This document shows, piece by piece, positions 32,707-41,092 of a DNA stretch of 64,000 bases. The notes beneath the pieces were generated by a model. It saw nothing but the letters and a program-made list of their open reading frames with translations. It did no database searches and had not been told where the DNA came from. The stretch is taken from positions 13,547 to 77,546 of the forward strand of contig JAZQJA010000032.1 of assembly GCA_045541455.1 (NCBI GenBank). Direction: 5' to 3'. Positions within the stretch are counted from its first letter, which is position 1; each line of letters starts with the position of its first letter. Source of the stretch: RGIG9041 sp045541455. GTDB taxonomy: Bacteria > Bacillota > Clostridia > Oscillospirales > QAKW01. A program made the translations under genes and the position numbers.

Positions 32707-33594
32707 TTATTTTACAAATGTATCTGTAAATTTTCTAAGATATTTACCTAGATATTCAACAGTGTCTTCAAGACTGTAGCCAAGTTTTGCAAGGTTTATT
32801 TCGTAGTTATAAACACCGTTATATCCCACTTCTTCAAGCGCATTAAAGGTGTCTTTCCAATTAATAGTGCCTTGTCCTGGAATAAGGTGCTGGTCAGAAC
32901 AACCGTTGTTGTCGTGAAGATGTAAAACCTTAGTGCGTGCACCAAACATTCTTATAAAATTGCCTGCTGATAAAAAGCCTGCATCAATTGCAGCGTTTGT
33001 GTGTCCTGTGTCCATACAAAATGCTTTCATATCAGTCGGTATGCTCTCATACTCTTCAAACATTCTTTCAGGATGAGCAAAATGGTCAAAACCTGCAACA
33101 CCTTTGTGTTTGCAGCGTCCAAAAGTTTCAAGACACATTTTAACCTTAAACTGTTCAGCACAGGGCAAAATTTGGGCATACATATTTTGATTTTCAATAT
33201 GCATTTCCTTTGCAGTTTTGTCAAACCCCCAATGCATTGTCGAAATGCAGTGAACAACAGTATAGTCGGTGCCCAGTATGCGTGATGCCTCAATTCCGCA
33301 GTTTGCTATGTGCAAAAGTTCTTCGTTTTTTTGTGCATCGGGAGTGTATGCGCCGACAAGGTTGTGTGTTTGTGCAATTTCAATGCCAAGTTCGTCTGCT
33401 TTGTTTTTAACAGTTGTAAAGTATTCCAAAAACTCATCGTGGCCCATATTGTAAACATCAGGCCTTGAACGTTTGCCGTAGCCTACAACGTCAAAATCAA
33501 CAGCGTCAAAGCCTGCTTTTTTTGCCATTTCAAGCGCTTTTAAATCGCCGTAGCGTGCCTGAAGTGTGCCAACGCTTAAACTAATTTTTGCCAT
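32707..33594 (-). CDS. sugar phosphate isomerase/epimerase family (xylose isomerase-like TIM barrel)
   Basis: A 295-residue TIM-barrel protein of the AP endonuclease 2/xylose-isomerase-like group. Metal-ligand segments are recognisable: CLETFG, CMDTGH, LHLHDN and a C-terminal NYEINL. Relatives isomerise or epimerise keto sugars (IolE, IolI, tagatose 3-epimerase types). ATG 33594 has AAGGAGAG upstream. It overlaps the SLOG B gene by 14 bp and precedes the amidohydrolase fusion, suggesting a short catabolic pathway for an unknown sugar-like compound. Confidence 0.85.
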   Translation of the reverse strand: MAKISLSVGTLQARYGDLKALEMAKKAGFDAVDFDVVGYGKRSRPDVYNMGHDEFLEYFTTVKNKADELGIEIAQTHNLVGAYTPDAQKNEELLHIANCGIEASRILGTDYTVVHCISTMHWGFDKTAKEMHIENQNMYAQILPCAEQFKVKMCLETFGRCKHKGVAGFDHFAHPERMFEEYESIPTDMKAFCMDTGHTNAAIDAGFLSAGNFIRMFGARTKVLHLHDNNGCSDQHLIPGQGTINWKDTFNALEEVGYNGVYNYEINLAKLGYSLEDTVEYLGKYLRKFTDTFVK

Positions 33595-34099
33595 AATAAA
33601 TCTCTCCTTCATCCATGACCGTTTTAATGTTAGTTATTTCACAGCCCTTTTTAAGAGCAAGGTCAACCGTGTATTTTGTGCCGCCGCTGTTTTTGCGTAA
33701 AAAACAGATACAATAGTCACTGTGCATTACAAGTTCTCTGTTGCGCTTGTGCATACACCCACTGTAATATTTGTCCGAAACATAATGAATTTCATCTGCC
33801 AATTCTAAAGTATTACGGTATATTTTCTTTTGAAAATCGCTAAAATACTTGTCTTGATCTTTGCAAGGAAGAATAAGTATAAGTTTTGTTTGCGGTAACT
33901 TTTTACGCAGTTTTATAACTTCATTTGCTGCATACTGGTCAAAACCCACAGCACCACCGCAAAGAAAATATCTGCAGCCGCGCGAATAATGGTCCAACAG
34001 TATGTCTTGCATATATTTATCAAGAAAGATGTATTCGTTTTGGGTAATATCGCGGTGCCCTGTAAAAAAGCACGCCTTATTTTGTTCAATGTTCATCAT
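33581..34099 (-). CDS. SLOG-superfamily protein (YpsA/DUF1273-like), copy B
   Basis: A 172-residue protein closer to canonical YpsA/DUF1273 than the other two copies. It has FFTGHRDI near the start, the glycine loop FLCGGAVGFDQYAA, a HKRNREL segment and the C-terminal SGGTKYTVDLAL loop. These form a Rossmann-like pocket expected to bind a nucleotide or NAD-type ligand. It overlaps the histidine kinase gene by 14 bp and the isomerase gene by 14 bp, so it is translated with both. A second ATG one codon downstream could also serve as start. Function unknown. Confidence 0.82.
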   Translation of the reverse strand: MMNIEQNKACFFTGHRDITQNEYIFLDKYMQDILLDHYSRGCRYFLCGGAVGFDQYAANEVIKLRKKLPQTKLILILPCKDQDKYFSDFQKKIYRNTLELADEIHYVSDKYYSGCMHKRNRELVMHSDYCICFLRKNSGGTKYTVDLALKKGCEITNIKTVMDEGEIYYGKN

Positions 34100-35432
34100 A
34101 AATCAATTCAAACTTTGTGTATTCGTTAATCTCGCTTTGTACCGTTATACGTGCATTCATTGCTTTTGCACATTCAAGCGCAATTGCAAGCCCCAGCCCG
34201 CTTCCGCCGGTCTGACGCGAGCGAGCTTTGTCGGTGCGGTAAAACCGTTCAAAAACGTGTTTTAAATCCTCTTTATCAATGCCTATACCATTATCCCAAA
34301 CCGAAACGCTATTGTCCTTAACGCTGATAATAACGCGTCCGCCCTGTTTGGAATATTTAACGGCGTTGGTTAAAAGGTTTGTAATAACAGTAACCGTTTT
34401 GTCAAAATCAGCCTTGGTTTCACCTTTGCCATTAACTGTTATTTCAATACCCTTTTTGTCTGCTTCAAATTTTAATGTGTCTGCAATATCTGTGCAGATT
34501 TTAAATAAGTCGATTTTTTCGTTGGCAGTAATTTTTTGCTCAAGCCTTGAAATTTTAAGTAGTTGCGATACAATATCGGTCATTCTGTCAACTTCGCTGT
34601 CAATTACCGTTAAAAACTTTTTCTGTGTGTCGCTGTCAACTTGGGTGTTGCAAAGCGTTTGGCTGTAACTTTTAATAACGGTAAGCGGAGTTTTAAGTTC
34701 GTGCGATACGTTGGCAACAAACTCTTTTCGTGAAGTTTCTGCTTGTTTTAATGTATTAAAATCGTCTTGTATCTGACTTCCCATTTCGTTAAAAACACGG
34801 CATAAACTTCCCACTTCATCCGCTGTTTTAATCTCAATTTTTTCAAACTCGCCTTTAGACATACGCTTAGCCCCGTACTCCAGTTTTTTAAGAGATGCGG
34901 TAAGACGCTTTGAAATTATAAAACTTAATAACAGCGCAAGCCCGATTCCTATAATAAGTGCTTGCAAAAACAAAAACGAAATTTCGTAAATACCGTCAAG
35001 CAACTCACGTTTAGTATCAACTATATAAATCAATATGCCGTTTTCAAGCGGTTTTGCACAGCATATTATTTTATCAGTGATTGAGTCTGTAACGGCAAAT
35101 TCTCCCAGTAAACCCTTGTTTAACACTGCACTTTTTTCAATAATGCCGCCAGAAGCGGAACTTTTTACAATATTGCCGTTTAAAAATATGTAATAATCTT
35201 TAACTGATGTGTTGCACAGTTGCTGACTTTTGTTGTCAAGATAATTTTTGGCTTTGTCAACACTGTCAATTTGCGATACGGCGCCGTCCTCTAAAAGCGG
35301 CAACACCGTTTTTTCAAAATCACGGTGGTAGTCAACGGTCATATTTACAATTAAAATGGCGCCCACAAATGTAAGTACTGTGATTACAACCGCAAGTATT
35401 GAAATGTTAATTTTTGTAGAAATCTTTTTCAT
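34086..35432 (-). CDS. sensor histidine kinase
   Basis: A 448-residue membrane kinase. Transmembrane helices at about 9-31 and 152-175 bracket an extracellular sensor of ~120 residues. HAMP follows (about 175-230), then HisKA with phospho-acceptor His244 in VSHELKTPL, and HATPase_c with DNGIGI and GSGLGLA motifs. It is the PhoR/WalK-like class paired with OmpR regulators. Its ATG overlaps the response regulator stop (ATGA). The signal is unknown. Confidence 0.95.
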   Translation of the reverse strand: MKKISTKINISILAVVITVLTFVGAILIVNMTVDYHRDFEKTVLPLLEDGAVSQIDSVDKAKNYLDNKSQQLCNTSVKDYYIFLNGNIVKSSASGGIIEKSAVLNKGLLGEFAVTDSITDKIICCAKPLENGILIYIVDTKRELLDGIYEISFLFLQALIIGIGLALLLSFIISKRLTASLKKLEYGAKRMSKGEFEKIEIKTADEVGSLCRVFNEMGSQIQDDFNTLKQAETSRKEFVANVSHELKTPLTVIKSYSQTLCNTQVDSDTQKKFLTVIDSEVDRMTDIVSQLLKISRLEQKITANEKIDLFKICTDIADTLKFEADKKGIEITVNGKGETKADFDKTVTVITNLLTNAVKYSKQGGRVIISVKDNSVSVWDNGIGIDKEDLKHVFERFYRTDKARSRQTGGSGLGLAIALECAKAMNARITVQSEINEYTKFELIYDEH

Positions 35433-36100
35433 ACTATATAATACCCCACACCCCGTCGGCTGAGAATAATCTCAGGTGTGCCGGGTGCAAGTTCAATTTT
35501 GGCACGCAGCCTGCCAATTGCAACATCAACGGTGTGTAAATCACCCAGATACCCGTCGTATCCCCACACTTTTTCAAGTATCTGTTCGCGAGTTATAACT
35601 TTGCCGCGGTTTTTTACAAGTAACGACAAAATTTCAAACTCCTTTTTGCTTACAGAAAGTTCGTTTTGTCCGCGAAAAACGGTGTGCTTTGATAAATCTA
35701 TCGTAATATCACAAACCTGCATAACTCCGTTTTGACTAATGCCTGCACGGTTTAAGTTTACTTTAATACGTGCAATAAGTTCATTTATCGAAAACGGCTT
35801 TGTCATATAATCATCAGCCATCAGCGAAAGCCCTTCAAGTTTATCCTGCTCATCATTACGTGCGGACAGTATAATAACGGGTATGTCAGACTTTTCGCGC
35901 AGTGATTTTAACACTTCAAAACCGGACATTGAGGGCAGCATAACATCAAGCACAAGCAGGTCAAAGCGCTCATTAAAAAGTCGCGCAAGCCCTGCCGCAC
36001 CATCATACTCCTGCACCGCCTCAAATCCTGCATTTTTAAGGTTGAACGCGATTATAGAGGATATATTTTCATCGTCTTCTAAAATTAAAATTCTGCTCAT
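35429..36100 (-). CDS. OmpR-family response regulator
   Basis: A 223-residue regulator with a receiver domain (1-115; acidic pocket EDDE, phospho-acceptor Asp52, TKPF lysine) and a winged-helix DNA-binding domain (about 128-222). It resembles PhoB/WalR-type regulators. Its start overlaps the ftsK stop by one base and its stop overlaps the kinase start, so it is made with both. Target genes are not visible here. Confidence 0.96.
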   Translation of the reverse strand: MSRILILEDDENISSIIAFNLKNAGFEAVQEYDGAAGLARLFNERFDLLVLDVMLPSMSGFEVLKSLREKSDIPVIILSARNDEQDKLEGLSLMADDYMTKPFSINELIARIKVNLNRAGISQNGVMQVCDITIDLSKHTVFRGQNELSVSKKEFEILSLLVKNRGKVITREQILEKVWGYDGYLGDLHTVDVAIGRLRAKIELAPGTPEIILSRRGVGYYIV

Positions 36101-38445
36101 CAGTCACGCTTTACCATCATTTCCTGATATTCTGACATAGTCATATTTACCTGGCGCGGTTTTGCACCCTCGTACTCGCCGATGATACCCTTTTCTTCCA
36201 TTATGTCAATAATTCTTGCAGCCCTTGCATAGCCGAGTTTAAATTTACGCTGAAGGTTTGAAGTAGATGCTTTTCCGCTTTCAATTACAAACTCAACGGC
36301 AGGCCAGAACATCTCATCTAAATCCTCGTCTTCCGAACTGCCGCCTGCGGCACCGCCGTCTTTTTGAGAGTAATTTTCCATAGCGTCGTTTGCACTTTCA
36401 TCGTATTGTGCAGTGCCCGAATATTTTTTAATATATTCAACTACCGATTCAACTTCGGCGTCGCTTACAAAACAACACTGTATTCTGCGCGCCGCGCCCA
36501 TTGTTCTGCCTTTAAAGAGCATATCACCCTTACCAAGCAGTTTTTCAGCACCCGAACCGTCGAGTATAACGCGCGAGTCGGTGTTGGACGTAACGGCAAA
36601 AGCAATTCTTGAGGGGACATTGGCTTTGATAAGTCCGGTTACTACATTAACAGATGGCCGCTGTGTTGCAATAATCAGATAAATACCTGCAGCACGCGCT
36701 TTTTGGCACAACCTTACAATGTAATCCTCAACCTCTTTTGCACATGTCATCATAAGGTCGGCAAGCTCGTCAATTACAATTACAATTTGCGGCATTTTTT
36801 CACAGTTTTCCGAGTGCTTTGCGGCATAGGCGTTGTAACCGTGAATATTTCTGGCGTTAACGCTAAAAAACATATTGTACCGCTTTTCCATTTCGTTTAC
36901 CGCCCACTGCAAAGCGCCTGCGGCTTTTTTGGGGTTTGAAACAACAGGTACAATAAGGTGAGGTATTTTGTTGTAAACTTCAAGTTCAACTACTTTCGGG
37001 TCAATAAGTATAAGTTTTACATCTTCGGGTGATGCCTTGTAAAGAAGCGACATCAAAATGGTGTTTATACATACCGATTTACCCGAACCTGTAGCACCTG
37101 CAACAAGTAAGTGCGGCATATCTGACAGGTCGCCGTAAACAAGGTTACCAGAAATATCTTTGCCCAACGCCACGGTTAGCGGATTTTTGGAGTTTACAAA
37201 CTCGTCAGAGTCAAGCAACTCTTTTATATATACCATACTTTTTTTCTTGTTTGGCACCTCAATACCAACCGCGGCTTTACCCGGAATTGGCGCCTCGATA
37301 CGTATTGTTGTTGCAGCAAGCGACAGCGCTATATCGTCGGCAAGCGATGTTATTTTAGAAACGCGAACACCCTTGCTTGGTGATATTTCATAGCGCGTTA
37401 CGATAGGGCCTACAGATGCACCAACCATTGTGGCATCTATGCCAAAATCAGACAACGTTTGCATAAGTGTTTTTTCTGTTTGCATAAGTTCTTGACGGGT
37501 AATTCCGCCCGTTTGTTTTGGTGTTTCCAGCAAACTTTTAGGCGGGAACATATACATCTGTTGCTGCTCACCCGAAATCTCTTGGCTTTCGCTTTTCTTT
37601 GCGCGCGGTTTGCGTGCCGGTTTTAGCGCTTCTATGTTTGCAGTTGTTACATATTCGTCGGCGTTTACATCGTCATGCACAAAAAACGGTATACTTGAAA
37701 ACGGTTTTATTTCAACATCGTCACCGTCGATAATAATTTCAGGTTCAGCCGTCGGTTCGTCTTGCATTGCAACAGGTTCTTCGTCAACAAAAACATCAAT
37801 TTTCTTTGCGCGCCGTGGCTTTTCAACCACTTCAGCGCGAACCGCTTTTGGCTCGCTTTTTTGCTCTTTTGCAAAAACAGATTGTATTTTACACCAAATC
37901 TGATAGAGAGTTATATCGAAAAATGTCAGAGCCGAGATAAGTGCAAGTGCTATAAAAATAATGGCAAAACCTATCTTTGTCAAAAGGCATATTAGTGGGT
38001 ATGCAACAATACCTCCCACAATACCGCCGGCACGGCCTGCCATATCAACAATGCCGTCAGGTATAAATTCTAAAAAGCCAAACGAACCAAAATATTCTTT
38101 AGGTTCAAACAGATAACACACGCCCGAAAGCGAAATAACAAGCATAAGGCCTGTCCACAACCGAACTGACAGTGCAACTTTGCTTTCGCGGACAAGCGAA
38201 ATGCCAAGCCATAAAGTAAATGCAGGCAAAAAATATGCCCCCGCACCGAACATTGTGTGCAACACCGAGTGTAAAACTGCACCGAACGCGCCAAGTGCAT
38301 TTATGTATACTGATAAAAGCAACAAAAGGGTTACCGCAAATGAAATAACAGCAATAACACTTTCAAGTACTTCGTGCCGTAATTTTTTTGGCGCAGGCGT
38401 ACTTGCTGCTTTTTTCGTTGTTTTAGTTTTTTTGTTTGTAGCCAT
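36100..38445 (-). CDS. ftsK: FtsK/SpoIIIE DNA translocase
   Basis: A 781-residue DNA pump. Four transmembrane helices lie in about 30-190, then an acidic low-complexity linker (about 195-290), the motor with Walker A GATGSGKSV, Walker B IVIDELADL, and a C-terminal gamma winged helix (about 715-775) that reads KOPS-like DNA signals. It moves chromosomal DNA through the septum during division or sporulation. It is the first gene of an operon that continues into a two-component system, which is unusual. The start has AGAGAGGT upstream. Confidence 0.96.
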   Translation of the reverse strand: MATNKKTKTTKKAASTPAPKKLRHEVLESVIAVISFAVTLLLLLSVYINALGAFGAVLHSVLHTMFGAGAYFLPAFTLWLGISLVRESKVALSVRLWTGLMLVISLSGVCYLFEPKEYFGSFGFLEFIPDGIVDMAGRAGGIVGGIVAYPLICLLTKIGFAIIFIALALISALTFFDITLYQIWCKIQSVFAKEQKSEPKAVRAEVVEKPRRAKKIDVFVDEEPVAMQDEPTAEPEIIIDGDDVEIKPFSSIPFFVHDDVNADEYVTTANIEALKPARKPRAKKSESQEISGEQQQMYMFPPKSLLETPKQTGGITRQELMQTEKTLMQTLSDFGIDATMVGASVGPIVTRYEISPSKGVRVSKITSLADDIALSLAATTIRIEAPIPGKAAVGIEVPNKKKSMVYIKELLDSDEFVNSKNPLTVALGKDISGNLVYGDLSDMPHLLVAGATGSGKSVCINTILMSLLYKASPEDVKLILIDPKVVELEVYNKIPHLIVPVVSNPKKAAGALQWAVNEMEKRYNMFFSVNARNIHGYNAYAAKHSENCEKMPQIVIVIDELADLMMTCAKEVEDYIVRLCQKARAAGIYLIIATQRPSVNVVTGLIKANVPSRIAFAVTSNTDSRVILDGSGAEKLLGKGDMLFKGRTMGAARRIQCCFVSDAEVESVVEYIKKYSGTAQYDESANDAMENYSQKDGGAAGGSSEDEDLDEMFWPAVEFVIESGKASTSNLQRKFKLGYARAARIIDIMEEKGIIGEYEGAKPRQVNMTMSEYQEMMVKRD

Positions 38446-38475
38446 TTTGACCTCTCTATACAGTTATTCTATTTT

Positions 38476-38509
38476 ATTATATCATGAACACAAAGTGTTA
38501 TGATATAAT
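38476..38509. repeat. inverted repeat with outward -10-like boxes before ftsK
   Basis: ATTATATCATGAACAC and GTGTTATGATATAAT are complementary except for one bulged G, with a 3-base centre. Each arm contains a TATAAT facing outward, so the element could be an operator or a paired promoter between ftsK and rny. Confidence 0.5.
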
Positions 38510-38555
38510 TGTCCATGTTTTACGGTTGCCGTGAAAGCGGCGAGTAAAACGGACA
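38510..38555. other. candidate structured hairpin in the ftsK-rny gap
   Basis: Nested arms can pair as TGTCC/GGACA, GTTTTAC/GTAAAAC and GCCG/CGGC, with a TGAAAG loop and small internal loops. The tiered pairing is more than expected by chance in this AT-rich stretch and could form in RNA from either strand. No known family is recognised. Confidence 0.35.
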
Positions 38556-38618
38556 TTAAATCAAATATAATAATCGTTTGCGATGGACATTAAATCAAAT
38601 ATAATAATCGTTTGCGAT
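38551..38618. repeat. two perfect tandem copies of a 34-bp unit
   Basis: The unit beginning GGACATTAAATC and ending GTTTGCGAT is present twice head to tail (38551-38584, 38585-38618) with no mismatch. The second copy continues into CGATTATTAT, completing a hairpin (38601-38624) with ATAATAATCG that the first copy lacks. The 309-bp gap here holds no gene; apart from these repeats and the rny promoter I see nothing else in it. Confidence 0.9.
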
Positions 38619-38682
38619 TATTATATCATATAAAAATTTAATTTACTACTATTATTTTTTATATATAAATAAAGTCGTTTAC

Positions 38683-38711
38683 TTGACAGCACTTTGTAAA
38701 AGTTGTATAAT
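38683..38711 (+). promoter_or_regulatory. consensus promoter of rny
   Basis: TTGACA (38683-38688) and TATAAT (38706-38711) are exactly 17 bp apart, a perfect sigma-A promoter about 45 bp before the rny ATG. Confidence 0.85.
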
Positions 38712-38754
38712 TTAAAAGGCTATATATGCTAAATTCAAAAGGGAGGATTTTAAA

Positions 38755-40308
38755 ATGTCATCAACGGTTTTAGTTGCCGTTGCTGTAGGTTCCGCCCTTG
38801 TTATCGGATTTATTGCTTTTATATGTGGATTTTTTTATAGGAAATCGGTATCGGAAAAACAAATCGGTTCTGCTAACGATGAAGCCAGAAGAATAATCAA
38901 TGAGGCGATAAAAACAGCCGACACTAAGAAAAAAGAGGCTATACTTGAAGCGAAAGAACAGTTACATAAAGAGAGAACTGAGCAAGAACGCGAACTCAAG
39001 GAGCGTCGTGTCGAGGTAACAAGGCAGGAAAAACGTCTTCAGCAACGTGAAGAAAGTCTTGATAAAAAATACGATAATCTTGACAAAAAAGAAGAAATTT
39101 TAAACGAAAAAATTAAAAAAGCAGAGGAAACTCAGGCAGAGGCAGACGAGGTTAAGCGTGCACAGGTAGCTGTGCTTGAACGCATCTCGGGCTTTACGGC
39201 TGATGCTGCAAAGGCTGAACTTTTCCGTCAACTTGAAGAACAGTTGCAACACGATTATGCGGTTAAAATTTCGGAGTACGAAGCAAGATATGCAGAAAAC
39301 GCTGACGAAAAAGCACGCAATCTGTTATCTCTTGCAATTCAAAAATGTGCGGCAGACCACGTTGTCGAATCAACAGTGTCTGTTGTTGCACTGCCAAACG
39401 ATGAGATGAAGGGCAGAATTATCGGTCGTGAAGGCCGTAATATACGCTCACTTGAAACAATCACGGGTGTTGACCTTATTATTGATGACACACCAGAGGC
39501 TATTACTGTTTCCAGCTTTGACCCGATTAGGCGTGAGGTTGCAAGGCTTACACTTGAAAAACTCATTTCAGACGGCCGTATCCATCCTGCACGTATTGAA
39601 GAAACGGTTGAAAAAGTTCGCCGTGACCTTGAAATAACAATGAAAAAAGAGGGCGAGCGCGCTGTGTTTGAAACCGGTGTGCACGGTGTACACCCCGAAT
39701 TTATTAAACTTTTGGGACGTCTTAAATACAGGACAAGTTACGGTCAAAATGTACTCAATCATTCTATTGAGGTGGCTCAGCTTTGCGGACTTATTGCGGC
39801 AGAGATGGGTGAGGATGTTGCCCTTGCCAAAAAGGCGGGTCTTCTCCACGATATAGGCAAGAGTGTTGACTTTGAAATGGAAGGTTCGCACATTCAAATC
39901 GGTGTTGACCTTGCTAAAAAGTACCGTGAGTCTGCAGGCGTTATTCACGCTATTGAGGCGCATCACGGTGATGTTGAAACAAAAACAAACATCGCGGCTA
40001 TCGTTCAGGCTGCAGATGCCATTTCGGCTGCAAGGCCCGGTGCACGCCGTGAAAACCTTGAAAATTATATTAAGCGCCTTGAAAAACTTGAGGAAATTGC
40101 AAACTCCTTTGAAGGTGTTGAAAAAACATTTGCAATTCAAGCAGGCCGTGAGATCAGAATTATGGTTAACCCCAATGACGTTTCTGACGATCAGATGGTA
40201 TTGCTGACTCGTGACATCTGTAAAAAGATTGAAAACGAGCTTGAATATCCCGGTCAAATTAAGGTTCACCTTATTCGTGAAAACCGCGCGATAGACTACG
40301 CAAAATAA
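38755..40308 (+). CDS. rny: ribonuclease Y
   Basis: A 517-residue membrane-anchored endoribonuclease. An N-terminal transmembrane helix (about 4-26) is followed by a long charged coiled coil (about 30-175), a KH RNA-binding domain (IIGREGRNIRSLE near 225), and an HD domain with LLHDIGKS (about 365). It starts bulk mRNA decay in many Gram-positive bacteria. Length is exactly that expected. It has a perfect promoter and its own terminator. Confidence 0.98.
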   Translation: MSSTVLVAVAVGSALVIGFIAFICGFFYRKSVSEKQIGSANDEARRIINEAIKTADTKKKEAILEAKEQLHKERTEQERELKERRVEVTRQEKRLQQREESLDKKYDNLDKKEEILNEKIKKAEETQAEADEVKRAQVAVLERISGFTADAAKAELFRQLEEQLQHDYAVKISEYEARYAENADEKARNLLSLAIQKCAADHVVESTVSVVALPNDEMKGRIIGREGRNIRSLETITGVDLIIDDTPEAITVSSFDPIRREVARLTLEKLISDGRIHPARIEETVEKVRRDLEITMKKEGERAVFETGVHGVHPEFIKLLGRLKYRTSYGQNVLNHSIEVAQLCGLIAAEMGEDVALAKKAGLLHDIGKSVDFEMEGSHIQIGVDLAKKYRESAGVIHAIEAHHGDVETKTNIAAIVQAADAISAARPGARRENLENYIKRLEKLEEIANSFEGVEKTFAIQAGREIRIMVNPNDVSDDQMVLLTRDICKKIENELEYPGQIKVHLIRENRAIDYAK

Positions 40309-40313
40309 TTATG

Positions 40314-40344
40314 ACACCCCGAAAAGCCAAACTTTTCGGGGTGT
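40314..40344 (+). terminator. terminator after rny
   Basis: GC-rich arms ACACCCCGAAAAG / CTTTTCGGGGTGT with a CCAAA loop. The T tract after it is poor, so some read-through into the next gene is likely. Confidence 0.7.
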
Positions 40345-40363
40345 TGGTTTATAGGATGGAATA

Positions 40364-40792
40364 ATGAAAAAAGTTGATTTAGTGATTGATAAAATGTACG
40401 AAAACAGGGTGCAATTGCTAAAATATTTTGCAGTTGCCTTGGTTTGTGCACTTTTTCGCACTCTGCTTGACAGCAGTTTGCAAATAATCGGTGTGGCTGC
40501 ATCGGGGGCTGAACTTACGGCTTATTCGCTGTGGGCGCTTGTTATGTTCTGGCCACTTAAAAAATTTGTTTTTAAATACCGTGCAAACGATATTTTTGCC
40601 TTGCTAAACCGCTTTTTTGTTTACCTTATGTGTGTTGCACTGCTGTGGCTTGCAAAGCAAATTTTGGTGTCGTTGCTTTATATTTTAACTAATAATATAA
40701 CTGTTGCTTTAGCGCTTGGCGGTATGTTTTGCGAACTTATTTGTCTTGTGTTAATGTTTAAGGTGGCGTTTAAAGTTAAAAAAGATAAATAA
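40364..40792 (+). CDS. hypothetical four-helix membrane protein
   Basis: A 142-residue protein with four hydrophobic helices (about 18-40, 48-65, 80-108, 112-135) and basic ends. It follows rny after a leaky-looking hairpin. I do not recognise the family with certainty; size and helix number recall GtrA-like flippases, but the key motifs are not clear. Confidence 0.75.
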   Translation: MKKVDLVIDKMYENRVQLLKYFAVALVCALFRTLLDSSLQIIGVAASGAELTAYSLWALVMFWPLKKFVFKYRANDIFALLNRFFVYLMCVALLWLAKQILVSLLYILTNNITVALALGGMFCELICLVLMFKVAFKVKKDK

Positions 40793-40795
40793 TTG

Positions 40796-40824
40796 TTGTT
40801 TTTTGCTTTTTTATACTATATAAT
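40796..40824 (+). promoter_or_regulatory. candidate promoter of the 55-aa membrane protein gene
   Basis: TTGTTT (40796-40801) and TATAAT (40819-40824) are 17 bp apart, about 38 bp before the ATG at 40862. Confidence 0.5.
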
Positions 40825-40861
40825 TATTTTATTGAGATACTAATAATCGGAGGTAATTAAT

Positions 40862-41029
40862 ATGAAAAATAAAAACACCCTCATAATAGTTATATCTGTC
40901 ATAGTTGGCGTGCTGGCAGCGGTGGCTGCAACACTGGTTGTGCTTAAACTTGTGAAAAACAAAAAAGAACTTCAGCCAACAAATATAATGTTTGAAAACG
41001 ATTTTGAAAAGGACCCTGTAGAAGACTAA
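40862..41029 (+). CDS. small single-pass membrane protein, 55 aa
   Basis: An open frame of 55 codons with CGGAGG 8 bp before the ATG. It begins MKNKNT, has one hydrophobic helix (about 7-30: IIVISVIVGVLAAVAATLVV), a short basic LVKNKK stretch and an acidic C-terminus (FENDFEKDPVED). The layout (helix, positive stop, acidic tail) is typical of small membrane proteins. A promoter lies upstream and a terminator 1 bp downstream, so it is probably a real monocistronic gene. Function unknown. Confidence 0.75.
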   Translation: MKNKNTLIIVISVIVGVLAAVAATLVVLKLVKNKKELQPTNIMFENDFEKDPVED

Positions 41030-41030
41030 T

Positions 41031-41070
41031 AAAAAAGCGCGTAGCCAAATTTTTGGTTACGCGCTTTTTT
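41031..41070. terminator. bidirectional terminator
   Basis: Arms AAAAAAGCGCGTAGCCAAA / TTTGGTTACGCGCTTTTTT pair with one wobble. It serves the small gene on the plus strand and trkH on the minus strand. Confidence 0.85.
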
Positions 41071-41092
41071 ATTAATTGTTAGTAAAGTGAAA

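Noticed and set aside
38551..38618. CRISPR array
   Set aside because: Only two contiguous copies of a 34-bp unit with no spacers and no cas genes.
39568..40269. Long open frame (233 codons) antisense to rny
   Set aside because: It is the shadow of the rny coding frame; no ribosome site and no recognisable protein pattern.
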